26,115 bases of DNA. Origin: a virus. The notes beneath the pieces were generated by a model. The model had not been told where the DNA came from, ran no database searches, and worked only from the letters and a program-made list of their open reading frames with translations. Numbering within the stretch: position 1 is the first letter of the stretch; each line of letters opens with the position of its first letter. The DNA is taken from positions 1-26,115 of IMG/VR virus record IMGVR_UViG_3300029309_000304, one strand, 5' to 3'. The position numbers were made by a program, and so were the translations under genes. Of the stretch, positions 15,151 through 21,807 are shown one piece after another.

Positions 15151-16341
15151 ATGAAAAAATATTTATTATTAGCATTATTATTTACACTTAATATAAATGC
15201 ACAGTTTTTTAAAAAAGCATACGAAGGTATATTTAAGTATGCAACAGTTTATGTAGCAGCAGATATGCGTGAGGCATACGAAACACAGTATCCTGATTAT
15301 TTTATTAGAACAAATCCAGATGACCTTTATGCAATACCAGATGTTATAGATCAGACAATTTATCATCCTTTCGATTATCGTATAGGTATTGGTATCAGAA
15401 AGATTGCAAGGTTTAACTACGAGCTGAAACCCAACTATATTGATGGATCAGAAAACCTAATTGGTTTATCAGCACCTATTGCAGCAGTTAAAGGATTAGA
15501 GTATTTATTTCACTATGAAAGAGAGAGAGAAAGATCAGAGGAGTTTGACAATACAAGATACTTTATTAGACATACAGGTAAATACCACATAGTAAAACTA
15601 GAATCAAGAAAACAGGGAAACGTAAACTTTCAGTACCAAAGCGCAGAGGTAAGATTTAGATTACCTATCGGACAAAAGTTTGGTATAAGTGCAGGTGCGA
15701 TAGCAAGATCACATCAGAAAGCATACGGATACAATCCAATAGAAATATGGCTAAATCAAACTGTAACGGCTTTAAATCCGAATGGCGAGGAGGTTACTTT
15801 TCCTGTAAACCCCTGGTATAGTTTAGGATATTTTTACGGATATGAAGATGAATTTACACAATACACAAACGTACAAACAGGCGAGAGTTTTTACGATTGG
15901 ATATGGAGAAACGAAAAAGGAGAAATTGTTGCTTACGGAGATAGAGACTTTAGAGATAGAGTTTATGGTGGATTGATGAACAGGTATAATCGTGAACAAT
16001 GGGATTTACTTGATCCTTTTGCAGAGGTTGCACCAATAGTGGGTTTTGACTTTTATCACTACAGATCAAAGTTTTGGTTACACGCTTATGGAAACTATAT
16101 ACTGCCTTATCATCATTATATAAAAGGCGATGAGGAGTATTCTTACTTACACAGAAATAATTTTGGTAAAGCTGGTTTAATTAAAGATGCAGAAGAAGAA
16201 CAATGGGAAGACTATCAAGCAGGTATTATATTAGGTTGGAAGATTAGTAAAACACTTGGACTATTTATTGAAGGAGAATATATAAAGTTCTGGGATAGTG
16301 AAATACTAAACAGCTCGGTAGGTCTTAATTTTAGATTATGA
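15151..16341 (+). CDS. Phage-encoded outer-membrane beta-barrel-like protein
   Basis: This 396-aa protein starts with a clear Sec signal peptide (MKKYLLLALLFTLNINAQFF, cut after NA). The mature part is rich in Tyr, Phe, Trp and alternating polar residues over many short segments (YDWIWRNEKGEIVAYGD; FWLHAYGNYILPYHHYIKG; LGLFIEGEYIKFWD). It ends with an amphipathic strand SSVGLNFRL that looks like a C-terminal beta signal for insertion into the outer membrane. A barrel of perhaps a dozen or more strands is likely. It is not a common lysis enzyme. Possible roles are blocking superinfection by altering a receptor, helping outer-membrane disruption, or export of a signal. It lies between the exported thioredoxin-fold gene and the M15 peptidase, so it is probably expressed late. 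Confidence 0.65.
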   Translation: MKKYLLLALLFTLNINAQFFKKAYEGIFKYATVYVAADMREAYETQYPDYFIRTNPDDLYAIPDVIDQTIYHPFDYRIGIGIRKIARFNYELKPNYIDGSENLIGLSAPIAAVKGLEYLFHYERERERSEEFDNTRYFIRHTGKYHIVKLESRKQGNVNFQYQSAEVRFRLPIGQKFGISAGAIARSHQKAYGYNPIEIWLNQTVTALNPNGEEVTFPVNPWYSLGYFYGYEDEFTQYTNVQTGESFYDWIWRNEKGEIVAYGDRDFRDRVYGGLMNRYNREQWDLLDPFAEVAPIVGFDFYHYRSKFWLHAYGNYILPYHHYIKGDEEYSYLHRNNFGKAGLIKDAEEEQWEDYQAGIILGWKISKTLGLFIEGEYIKFWDSEILNSSVGLNFRL

Positions 16342-16796
16342 TTTCAAAACATATATCAGACAAAGAAGCAACAAAAAGCATAACTGCCTTAAGATTAGGC
16401 ATTGACAATACACCAAATGGTACTGCATATAATAATATGAAAACATTAGCAGCAAATGTCTTTGAGCCATTAAGGGAGTGGGTAGGTGGTGCAATAAAAA
16501 TTACATCTATGTATAGAAGCACAGAGCTGAACGAATCTATAGGTGGTAGTAAGACATCACAACATTGTAAAGGTCAAGCTATTGACATAGATGACATATA
16601 CGGACACAAAACAAATGCACAGATGTTTGAATACATAAAAAATAATTTAGATTTTGATACTTTAATTTGGGAGTTTGGTAGTGGAGATAATCCTGATTGG
16701 GTGCATATTAGTTATGTAGATAGAGAAAAAAATAGAAAACGCATACTGAAAGCAGTAAGAGATCAAGGCAAAGTAAAATACATAAATATTACATAA
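16338..16796 (+). CDS. Peptidase M15 family endolysin (zinc D,D/L,D-peptidase type)
   Basis: The 152-aa protein carries the M15 signature: SQHCKGQAIDID at 74-85 with ligands H76 and D83, and DWVHISY at 120-126 with ligand H123. This zinc triad cleaves peptide cross-links or stems of peptidoglycan, so the enzyme is the probable endolysin. The preceding segment ITSMYRSTELN also fits the family. There is no signal peptide, so it would rely on the holin encoded 1 bp later. Its ATG overlaps the end of the outer-membrane protein gene. The length matches single-domain phage M15 enzymes. A virion-bound peptidase is the alternative, but the holin neighbour favours lysis. Confidence 0.85.
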   Translation: MISKHISDKEATKSITALRLGIDNTPNGTAYNNMKTLAANVFEPLREWVGGAIKITSMYRSTELNESIGGSKTSQHCKGQAIDIDDIYGHKTNAQMFEYIKNNLDFDTLIWEFGSGDNPDWVHISYVDREKNRKRILKAVRDQGKVKYINIT

Positions 16797-17248
16797 TGTC
16801 TAAAAAACCTTTCAAAGAAACCACAGTAGGTAAATTATTATTTGGTGCAGCAACAGTTATTAATCCCACACTAGGTAGTGTGTTACAGGGTGTTACAAAT
16901 CCTAAAGAAGCAATAGCAGAAATCACCAAAGCAAAGATTTCTAACGATGACAAAATAAAACTACAAGAATTAATTTATGAACAACAAAATAAAGAGATAG
17001 AAGCAATCACAAGTAGGTGGGAAGCTGATGCAAAAGGCAGTTGGCTTACACAAAATGTAAGACCATTAGTACTAGTGTGGTGTATTGTTATATTTTCTTT
17101 TGCAGGTATATTAGATTCAGTAGATAGTATTCCTTTTCACATAAACGAGGTGTGGAATGACACATTTGAAAAAGTTATGATGGCAGTTGTACTCGCATAC
17201 TTTGGTGGTAGGACTACAGAAAAAGCAACCAGTATATTTAAAAAATAA
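16796..17248 (+). CDS. Holin (3TM-type)
   Basis: The 150-aa product has a cytoplasmic N-terminal half with a charged helix (KISNDDKIKLQELIYEQQNK), then SRWEADAKGSWLTQNVRPLV followed by membrane segments at about 90-105 (VLVWCIVIFSFAGIL) and about 125-140 (VMMAVVLAYFGGRT). The NVRP...W pattern before the first membrane segment and GGRTTEK after the last match 3TM holin families that accompany peptidase M15 or other lysins in many phages. It would open the inner membrane and release the M15 enzyme. The gene starts on the last base of the endolysin stop region, so the pair is expressed together. Confidence 0.75.
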   Translation: MSKKPFKETTVGKLLFGAATVINPTLGSVLQGVTNPKEAIAEITKAKISNDDKIKLQELIYEQQNKEIEAITSRWEADAKGSWLTQNVRPLVLVWCIVIFSFAGILDSVDSIPFHINEVWNDTFEKVMMAVVLAYFGGRTTEKATSIFKK

Positions 17249-17250
17249 TT

Positions 17251-17379
17251 ATGGATTTATTAAATCACTTACTAGGAACTTGTGGAGAATCCCACATAAA
17301 TATTTATCACGTTATTTTATTTTTTGTATCTGCTTATATAAGTGGGTACTTGTTATATTATCTATCAAATAATGGCTAG
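17251..17379 (+). CDS. Small 42-aa single-TM protein
   Basis: The frame begins with an ATG 2 bp after the holin gene and ends at TAG 17377-17379. Residues about 19-38 are hydrophobic (YHVILFFVSAYISGYLLYYL), so the product is a tiny membrane protein. Directly behind the holin it could be a holin regulator, antiholin or second pore protein; no motif decides this. Its stop codon overlaps the start of the next small gene. Confidence 0.55.
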   Translation: MDLLNHLLGTCGESHINIYHVILFFVSAYISGYLLYYLSNNG

Positions 17380-17506
17380 AAAAACAAGTGTACATATATA
17401 CAAAAGTAATACCAGAAAACGCAAAGGCATACATTCAAAAACAAAAAGCAGTAAAGTAAAATCAAGCAAGAATTACTTAAAAAGATATAAAGGTCAGGGT
17501 AGATAA
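17372..17506 (+). CDS. Small basic 44-aa phage protein
   Basis: The ATG lies inside the end of the preceding gene and the frame stops at TAA 17504-17506. The product is extremely basic, with RKRKGIHSKTKSSK at about 15-28 and an ending SKNYLKRYKGQGR. I recall near-identical small proteins (GxHxKTKxSxxKxSKNYxxxYxGQGR) in many Bacteroidota and marine phages, always without a known function. The charge and lack of hydrophobic core suggest a disordered nucleic-acid-binding protein, perhaps packaged with DNA. The conserved pattern makes a chance ORF unlikely. Confidence 0.7.
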   Translation: MARKTSVHIYKSNTRKRKGIHSKTKSSKVKSSKNYLKRYKGQGR

Positions 17507-17574
17507 CTATTCACGATAAGCGAAAGCGAATATATGCAAAACAAGTATAACCTATATCTACTCTACCTTTTTTT
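17496..17574 (+). terminator. Long-loop terminator candidate after the late block
   Basis: AGGGTAGATA at 17496-17505 can pair with TATCTACTCT at 17555-17564 (10 bp, one G-U), and ACCTTTTTTT follows. The loop is 49 nt and contains a possible small GNRA-like hairpin (GCGAAAGC). It stands between the last late gene and the early region, where a terminator is expected. The long loop lowers confidence. Confidence 0.45.
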
Positions 17575-17583
17575 AAATTTTTA

Positions 17584-17609
17584 TATATTTGCTTTTGCTT
17601 ATAGCAAAA
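17584..17609 (+). promoter_or_regulatory. -7 box candidate TATATTTG with palindrome TTTTGCT-TAT-AGCAAAA
   Basis: TATATTTG at 17584-17591 fits TAnnTTTG; no good -33 TTG lies 17-23 nt upstream. A perfect 7-bp inverted repeat with a 3-base centre (17593-17609) begins 2 bp later, at the likely transcription start. It could be a repressor operator or a leader hairpin ahead of the NinG-like gene. Confidence 0.4.
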
Positions 17610-17746
17610 CTTGTGCAACCTAATAAAGTTGGAAGGCACTTGGATCAGGTAAATATAGTTTTGTTTTTTGGAGAGGGATTTTTTCTTTTTCTTTTCTTTT
17701 GTCCTTTTCTTTTCTTTTTCTTTTGTATTTAGATATATTTGACAAC
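17610..17746 (+). promoter_or_regulatory. Leader region with 46-nt pyrimidine tract
   Basis: This 137-bp stretch holds no ORF on either strand that I trust. GTGC and GCAC within its first 30 bases can pair. From 17679 to 17724 the + strand is all T and C except one G at 17701, with repeated CTTTT units. A second TATATTTG (17734-17741) stands 5 nt before the GTG start of the NinG-like gene, again without a -33 TTG. Confidence 0.45.
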
Positions 17747-18151
17747 GTGAAAAAACCTAAACGCAAAACACTTATAAATAAACTAGACAGAATATTTTCA
17801 GAATATATAAGAAAGAGGGATGCAAACAAACAAGGTTTTGTTAAATGTATAACATCTGGTAAAAAATATCACTATTCAGAAGTAGATGCAGGTCATTTTA
17901 TATCACGAAAACAAATGTCAACTAGGTGGAACGAAGATAATGTATATGCACAATCAAGGTACGATAACAGATATAGGTATGGTAGGCAGTATGAATATTC
18001 TTTAGCTTTACAAAAGAAAAAAAAAGGTTTACCTAAACATCTATACAATCTATCTAAACAAACAGTCAAGTATAGCATAGCAGACCTACAAGAGCTGATA
18101 GATAAATACAAAAAAAAACTTGATATTGAGAATAAAAGATTATCTTTGTGA
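17747..18151 (+). CDS. ninG: NinG/Rap-like recombination protein with degenerate zinc site
   Basis: NinG (Rap) of phage lambda is a structure-specific recombination nuclease acting on Holliday-type junctions. This 134-aa protein has the family plan: basic helix KLDRIFSEYIRKRD, then VKCITSGKKYHYSEVDAGHF at 32-51, STRWNEDNVYAQSRYDNR at 58-75 and a helical end. Typical members have CxxC and CxxCN; here they read C34-I-T-S37 and S70-R-Y-D73-N74, so three of four metal-binding cysteines are missing, while the GHF and N residues remain. The GTG at 17747 is chosen because upstream codons translate the pyrimidine tract (Phe/Leu/Ser only). The codon frame upstream to 17699 is open but not credible as protein. 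Confidence 0.7.
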   Translation: MKKPKRKTLINKLDRIFSEYIRKRDANKQGFVKCITSGKKYHYSEVDAGHFISRKQMSTRWNEDNVYAQSRYDNRYRYGRQYEYSLALQKKKKGLPKHLYNLSKQTVKYSIADLQELIDKYKKKLDIENKRLSL

Positions 18152-18183
18152 TCCTTGCCAACTTCGGTAAGAGTTTTGTTTTT

Positions 18184-18215
18184 AAAGGGGAGGATTAATT
18201 TTCTCCTCTTTTTTT
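18184..18215 (+). terminator. Rho-independent terminator after the NinG-like gene
   Basis: AAAGGGGAG (18184-18192) pairs with CTCCTCTTT (18203-18211) over 9 bp with one G-U, a 10-base loop and a T run reaching 18216. A smaller hairpin (CTTGCC 18154-18159 with GGTAAG 18166-18171) precedes it. Transcription of the NinG-like gene probably ends here, and the early promoter starts right after. Confidence 0.75.
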
Positions 18216-18244
18216 TGGATATTGACAATATTTAATTATCTTTG
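18215..18244 (+). promoter_or_regulatory. Early promoter, Bacteroidota type TTG-N19-TATCTTTG
   Basis: TTG at 18215-18217 and TATCTTTG at 18237-18244 are 19 nt apart, an excellent match to the Bacteroidota housekeeping consensus TTG-N17-23-TAnnTTTG. Transcription would start near 18250, 10 bp before the ATG at 18261. ATTGACAAT, a 9-bp palindrome, lies between the two boxes at 18221-18229, a position where a bound repressor would block polymerase. It should drive the replication operon. Confidence 0.75.
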
Positions 18245-18260
18245 AGAAAAACAAAACAGA

Positions 18261-18497
18261 ATGGTTAGATACAATCAAGAATCCAACATATACGATACAA
18301 TCTACGAACATAGATATATTACTATAGAGTATGACTTTACAACATCTGAACTAGATCATTTTTCTGGAACAGGGACTTTTGATGGAGTAACTATAAATCG
18401 TATTTATGAGGATAACAAAGACATCACAAACAATTTTACACAAGAAGATTTAGAATTTTTAAGAGACCAAATCTTTAATTATCACATAAATAAATAA
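18261..18497 (+). CDS. Small hypothetical early protein
   Basis: This 78-aa acidic protein is the first gene of the early operon. It shows a beta-rich first half (YEHRYITIEYDFTTSELDHF; GTGTFDGVTINRIYED) and a helical end (QEDLEFLRDQIFNYHINK). No Cys, signal peptide or membrane segment is present. First genes after an early promoter often encode host-takeover or regulatory proteins, but nothing in the sequence proves this. I do not recognise the family. Confidence 0.6.
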   Translation: MVRYNQESNIYDTIYEHRYITIEYDFTTSELDHFSGTGTFDGVTINRIYEDNKDITNNFTQEDLEFLRDQIFNYHINK

Positions 18498-18498
18498 T

Positions 18499-18672
18499 AT
18501 GGATTATAAACAAAAAGCAAAACAATTACAAAAAGATAAAAGAGCTTTGTTAAGACAGTTACGAAGTCTGCAAAGAAACATAAGAGAATATGATAAGACT
18601 ATTTTAAATAGGATCATTGAAAATAAAAATATTAAATTAGAAGAATATAAAGACAAAAATTTAAAAAGATGA
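18499..18672 (+). CDS. Small basic helical protein (57 aa)
   Basis: The frame starts with ATG 1 bp after the previous stop and ends at TGA 18670-18672, overlapping the ATG of the next gene. The product is nearly all helix-forming and basic: KQKAKQLQKDKRALLRQLRS then a coiled coil REYDKTILNRIIENKN. It has no hydrophobic core besides Leu/Ile heptads, so it probably forms a coiled-coil dimer, possibly binding nucleic acid. Coupled starts on both sides support it as a real gene of the early operon. Confidence 0.6.
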   Translation: MDYKQKAKQLQKDKRALLRQLRSLQRNIREYDKTILNRIIENKNIKLEEYKDKNLKR

Positions 18673-19064
18673 GTAAATCAATAATAAAAACAATACATAA
18701 AGTAGATAAACCACCTTTTGGGGATGGTATATATACATACACAATAACAACAGGCGCACATTCAGAAGGTTTTGTTTATGCACCTGTATCTTCTGTTGAC
18801 AATCTAAAATTCAAAGTAGGGGATGAGGTAGAGTATGAATACATACAACAAAAAAATGGTTACAAATACAAAGACATAAAAAAAGTATCTATGTATAGCA
18901 ACTATACAAAACAAGAACAATCAGTTGCTAGACTAGATACAGGGAGAAGTATTTTACTACAGGTTGCTTTCAAAGAAGCATCACAAGCATATATTGCAGG
19001 TAAAATAACTCAAGATGAAGTGGAGACATTAACAAATAAATACTTTAATATAATAGACAAATAA
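18669..19064 (+). CDS. OB-fold-like nucleic-acid-binding protein
   Basis: The 131-aa protein has an N-terminal beta domain (YTYTITTGAHSEGFVYAPVS; KFKVGDEVEYEYIQQKNGYK; residues about 20-75), which reads like an OB-fold with a central FKVGDEVEY strand. A C-terminal helical part (SVARLDTGRSILLQVAFKEA) resembles the KQ.SI.RQ.aLKaA helix that ends several phage single-strand-binding-like proteins. It directly precedes a DUF3127 SSB-like gene in the replication operon. I infer binding of single-stranded DNA during replication or recombination. A regulatory RNA-binding role is the alternative. Confidence 0.5.
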   Translation: MSKSIIKTIHKVDKPPFGDGIYTYTITTGAHSEGFVYAPVSSVDNLKFKVGDEVEYEYIQQKNGYKYKDIKKVSMYSNYTKQEQSVARLDTGRSILLQVAFKEASQAYIAGKITQDEVETLTNKYFNIIDK

Positions 19065-19065
19065 A

Positions 19066-19404
19066 ATGGAATTAACAGGAACAATATTACAAATAGGCAC
19101 AACAAAAGAATATGGATCAAACAACTTTAAGAAAAGAGAATTGGTCTTATCAACAGATGAACAATATCCACAAAAGGTATTGATAGAATTTGTCCAAGAT
19201 AAATGTCAAGTGTTAGACAAATACAAAAAAGATGATGGTGTAACAATCGGCATCAATATAAAAGGTAGGGAGTGGATAAACCAACACAACCAAAAGAAAT
19301 TCTTTAACTCCATACAAGGTTGGAAAATAGAAAAAGCAGAGCTTAAAAAAGAGTTACAACTAGCAGATCAAAACCAAGATAGAGAAGATGCCTTACCATT
19401 CTGA
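19066..19404 (+). CDS. DUF3127-type single-strand DNA-binding-like protein
   Basis: The 112-aa sequence fits DUF3127, a small OB-fold family almost confined to Bacteroidota: MELTGTILQIG, then NNFKKRELVLSTDEQYPQKV, QDKCQVLDKY, and GREWINQHNQKKFFNSIQGW. The C-terminal end is acidic and closes with DALPF (108-112), like the tip of bacterial SSB (DDxPF) that recruits replication partners. It probably coats single-stranded DNA at the phage fork. It overlaps the next gene by 17 bp and sits just before the DUF3310 and helicase genes, which supports this role. Confidence 0.75.
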   Translation: MELTGTILQIGTTKEYGSNNFKKRELVLSTDEQYPQKVLIEFVQDKCQVLDKYKKDDGVTIGINIKGREWINQHNQKKFFNSIQGWKIEKAELKKELQLADQNQDREDALPF

Positions 19405-19645
19405 AGGTTATGATGAACAGTTTGGGACTTATAAGATAGTCTCCAAAATAGAAACTCCAGAGTATTATGATGGTGCAAATGGTTATACTGCAAGAGAAGT
19501 AGTAGAGAATTTTGATTTAAACTACAATCTTGGAACTGCTTGTACCTATATACTCAGAGCTTACAAAAAGCACAAAACTCCAGAAGGCGATATACAGAAA
19601 GCAATCAATCACTTAAAATTCGAGTTAGAAAAACTATCTAGATAA
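19388..19645 (+). CDS. DUF3310-family protein
   Basis: The 85-aa product shows the DUF3310 pattern: a YY near 25 (TPEYYDGANGYTAREVVENF), then LNYNLGTACTYILRAYKKH and GDIQKAINHLKFELEKL, i.e. a GxxxxYIxRxxxK core with a DxxKAxxxL helix. DUF3310 proteins are common in phages beside replication genes and are often labelled nucleotide-kinase-like, without experimental proof. There is no P-loop here, so a kinase role is not supported by this sequence. It overlaps the SSB-like gene and its stop TAA is 1 bp before the helicase ATG. Confidence 0.7.
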   Translation: MPYHSEGYDEQFGTYKIVSKIETPEYYDGANGYTAREVVENFDLNYNLGTACTYILRAYKKHKTPEGDIQKAINHLKFELEKLSR

Positions 19646-20556
19646 TGCTTATAAACTTTGAAGATCATTTAGACAAACTTGAACTAATAAGGACAGGCAA
19701 ACTAAATGAAGCACCAAAGATAGGCATTGAAGAAATAGATAGTGTAATACGATTCAAAAGAAATCTTACTTGTTTTGCAGGACACGCAAACGTAGGAAAG
19801 ACATCTGTCATTATTTATTTTATGTTACTTTTTGCGATGAAACATAAGATAAAGTTCTTAGTATTCAGCTCTGAAAACGAGCCACACTCTTTGATTAGAA
19901 GATTGATAGAGTTCAAATCCCAGAAACCTATAAACAAACTATCAAAAGAAGAACTTGATAAACATACAGAGTTTGTCTATGATCATTTTAAATTTATAGA
20001 CTGTGAACAAAATTATGATTATTTAGATTTACTATCTTTGTGTGAGGTGGTTATGCCACAGTATGACTTTGACTGTTTAATTATTGATCCGATAAACAGT
20101 CTGAGAAAGAATAAAGGAATGATGAAGTTTAGTAATGCTTTTGAATATTTGTATGAGTGTATGACAGACTTTAGAATATTTGTTAAAAAATACAACAAAG
20201 GTTTGTGGTTAGTGATGCATTCGGTTACTGAAAGTTTTAGAAAAAGATACAATAACAATCACGAATACGCAGGACACCCCATACCTTTGGCGATGTCTGA
20301 TGTAGAGGGTGGTAATGTTTTTGGTAACAGAACAGATGATTTTTATACAATCCATAGAATGACACAACACGAATCAAGATGGATATATACAGAACTGCAT
20401 TGTAAGAAAATTAAAGACCACGATTTAGGTTGTAAGCCAACACCTTTTGATAGTCCTCTAATTCTAGAAAGCATAAAGAACAATGTAGGATATAAGTTGG
20501 GAGATAAAGACATACACCGACCAAACATTATAGAACAATTAAGAATGCCATTTTGA
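19645..20556 (+). CDS. DnaB-like RecA-fold helicase/ATPase
   Basis: The 303-aa protein has the RecA-type core of replicative helicases: Walker A GHANVGKT at 46-53, Walker B as DCLIIDPINS at 143-152 (DP in place of DY/DE), and a HSVTE sensor-like strand near 191. A VFGNRTDDFYTIHR segment near 225-238 matches the family's arginine-finger and linker region. It lacks the primase-contact N-terminal domain of DnaB, so it is a core-only helicase or a KaiC/Twinkle-like ATPase. No primase is seen in the window. It is translated together with its neighbours (1-4 bp overlaps). Confidence 0.8.
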   Translation: MLINFEDHLDKLELIRTGKLNEAPKIGIEEIDSVIRFKRNLTCFAGHANVGKTSVIIYFMLLFAMKHKIKFLVFSSENEPHSLIRRLIEFKSQKPINKLSKEELDKHTEFVYDHFKFIDCEQNYDYLDLLSLCEVVMPQYDFDCLIIDPINSLRKNKGMMKFSNAFEYLYECMTDFRIFVKKYNKGLWLVMHSVTESFRKRYNNNHEYAGHPIPLAMSDVEGGNVFGNRTDDFYTIHRMTQHESRWIYTELHCKKIKDHDLGCKPTPFDSPLILESIKNNVGYKLGDKDIHRPNIIEQLRMPF

Positions 20557-21032
20557 AGACACAAGTAGAGATAGCATACGATAGGCACGAAAAGTGGATG
20601 GAGATTACAAGAAGTTTTGGAGGTCTGAGAGAAACAGAGGTTGAGGATATAGTGCAAGAACTATACCTTTTGCTAATAAAAAATACACAAAAAGGCATAG
20701 ATTTTAGTTATGGAGATTGCGATATTAATTACTATTACTGTTTTAGAATATTAAGAGGTTTGTATGTTGACCTGTTACGAAAAAAAATGAAAGTAACTTA
20801 CACAACTTTAGAAAACATACAAATAGAGGATGAAGGTACAGTAAACTATGATGAAGTGTATGGAAAGATACAACAAGCTCTAAAACAAATATATTGGTAC
20901 GATGCAAAGGTATATGATATTGTAAGTGGTGGAGAAAGCATAAGTGAACTATCTAGAAAAAGTCAAATAAGTTATTACTCACTATACAATACTTTTAGAA
21001 ACGTAAAGAAAAAACTGAAAGAACTAATATGA
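20553..21032 (+). CDS. Sigma-70-region-2/4-like protein, paralogue 1
   Basis: The 159-aa protein has two sigma-like parts. Residues about 25-78 hold ETEVEDIVQELYLLLIKN and INYYYCFRILRGLYVDLLRK, the EDIVQExFLxLW...FRIaRNLxxDxLRK pattern of sigma region 2. Residues about 125-159 (GESISELSRKSQISYYSLYN, then FRNVKKKLKEL) form a helix-turn-helix like region 4. The acidic spacer between them is short, as in ECF sigmas and T4 gp55-like phage sigmas. The start is a TTG overlapping the helicase stop (TTGA). It could be the late-promoter factor for CGATATATA (inference). The next gene is a clear paralogue. Confidence 0.6.
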   Translation: MKTQVEIAYDRHEKWMEITRSFGGLRETEVEDIVQELYLLLIKNTQKGIDFSYGDCDINYYYCFRILRGLYVDLLRKKMKVTYTTLENIQIEDEGTVNYDEVYGKIQQALKQIYWYDAKVYDIVSGGESISELSRKSQISYYSLYNTFRNVKKKLKELI

Positions 21033-21622
21033 AAAAACAAAACACAATTATAAAACAAATATTTAGAGACAAAAATAAATGGTTGAACATCATAAAATCA
21101 TTTGGGACAAAGAAAGACATTGCAGAAGAAATATTCTGTTGTATGATTGAACAAATATATAAGAGAATCTGTGTTGGACTTGACATATCTTACGGCACAG
21201 GATATAATTATTGGTATGTCTTTAGGAGTTTGCGTGGTCATTTTATTGATTTTTTGCGAAAAGAAAAGTTAAGGAATAAATTACATATTAGAATTGACAC
21301 TAACGGAGAATATTGTTTGCTGTATGATTACACTCAAAAACACAGGACAAATTTTCCTGTAAGATTACAAGCACCAAAACATATAGATTATCAAAATTTA
21401 TACAAAAAAAGTTTGTCTATAATTGAACAAGTACAAAAAACTAATAGTAATTTATACAAAATAAAAAGACATTTTGAAATATACAAACAAATCGATGATG
21501 GAGAAATGACAATAAGTGAATATGCAAGATTAAAGAAATTGCCATACTACAGATGTTACTCCTCTTATAAAATTTCAAAAAAATTATTAAAAGAAAAAAT
21601 ATGCGAATTGGAGATAAATTAG
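21029..21622 (+). CDS. Sigma-70-region-2/4-like protein, paralogue 2
   Basis: The 197-aa product aligns with the preceding protein over both halves: IAEEIFCCMIEQIY (region 2.1-2.2 like), YNYWYVFRSLRGHFIDFLRK (region 2.3-2.4 like) and GEMTISEYARLKKLPYYRCY followed by a Lys-rich helix (region 4 like). It is longer because of an insertion of about 35 residues between the two parts and a longer basic N-terminus. The tandem paralogues arose by duplication and then diverged strongly. One may serve as sigma and the other as a co-activator or antagonist. Its ATG overlaps the stop of paralogue 1 by 4 bp. Confidence 0.6.
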   Translation: MKKQNTIIKQIFRDKNKWLNIIKSFGTKKDIAEEIFCCMIEQIYKRICVGLDISYGTGYNYWYVFRSLRGHFIDFLRKEKLRNKLHIRIDTNGEYCLLYDYTQKHRTNFPVRLQAPKHIDYQNLYKKSLSIIEQVQKTNSNLYKIKRHFEIYKQIDDGEMTISEYARLKKLPYYRCYSSYKISKKLLKEKICELEIN

Positions 21623-21807
21623 AATATATAATAAACATCATTACATTTGGTACAGGCAAAGACATTGCACAATGGATCGCAACAAAATTAGGATATGAAG
21701 ATTGTGGATGTGATGATAGAAAAAATTGGTTAAATGGAATCACAAGAACTAGAACAAAAACTAAACAAAGAAGAATATCAAAAGTGGACAAAATTCAAAG
21801 GAATTAA
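21601..21807 (+). CDS. Small CGCD-motif phage protein
   Basis: The 68-aa product reads GDKLEYIINIITFGTGKDIA, then KLGYEDCGCDDRKNWLNGIT. The core GD.ie...k.tg......a...EDCGCD.RK..LN recurs, by recall, in small proteins of many Bacteroidota phages, with unknown function. The CxC pair beside acidic residues may hold a metal. The C-terminal 20 residues are basic and overlap the next gene, so the true functional part is probably residues 1-50. It starts inside the end of the second sigma-like gene. Confidence 0.6.
   Translation: MRIGDKLEYIINIITFGTGKDIAQWIATKLGYEDCGCDDRKNWLNGITRTRTKTKQRRISKVDKIQRN

Noticed and set aside
17187-17372. 61-aa ORF overlapping the holin and the 42-aa gene
   Set aside because: It runs out of frame through two better-supported genes and has no coupling or family signal.
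17699-17746. Longer NinG-like product starting at 17699
   Set aside because: The added residues are only the translation of the pyrimidine tract and fit no part of the NinG family.
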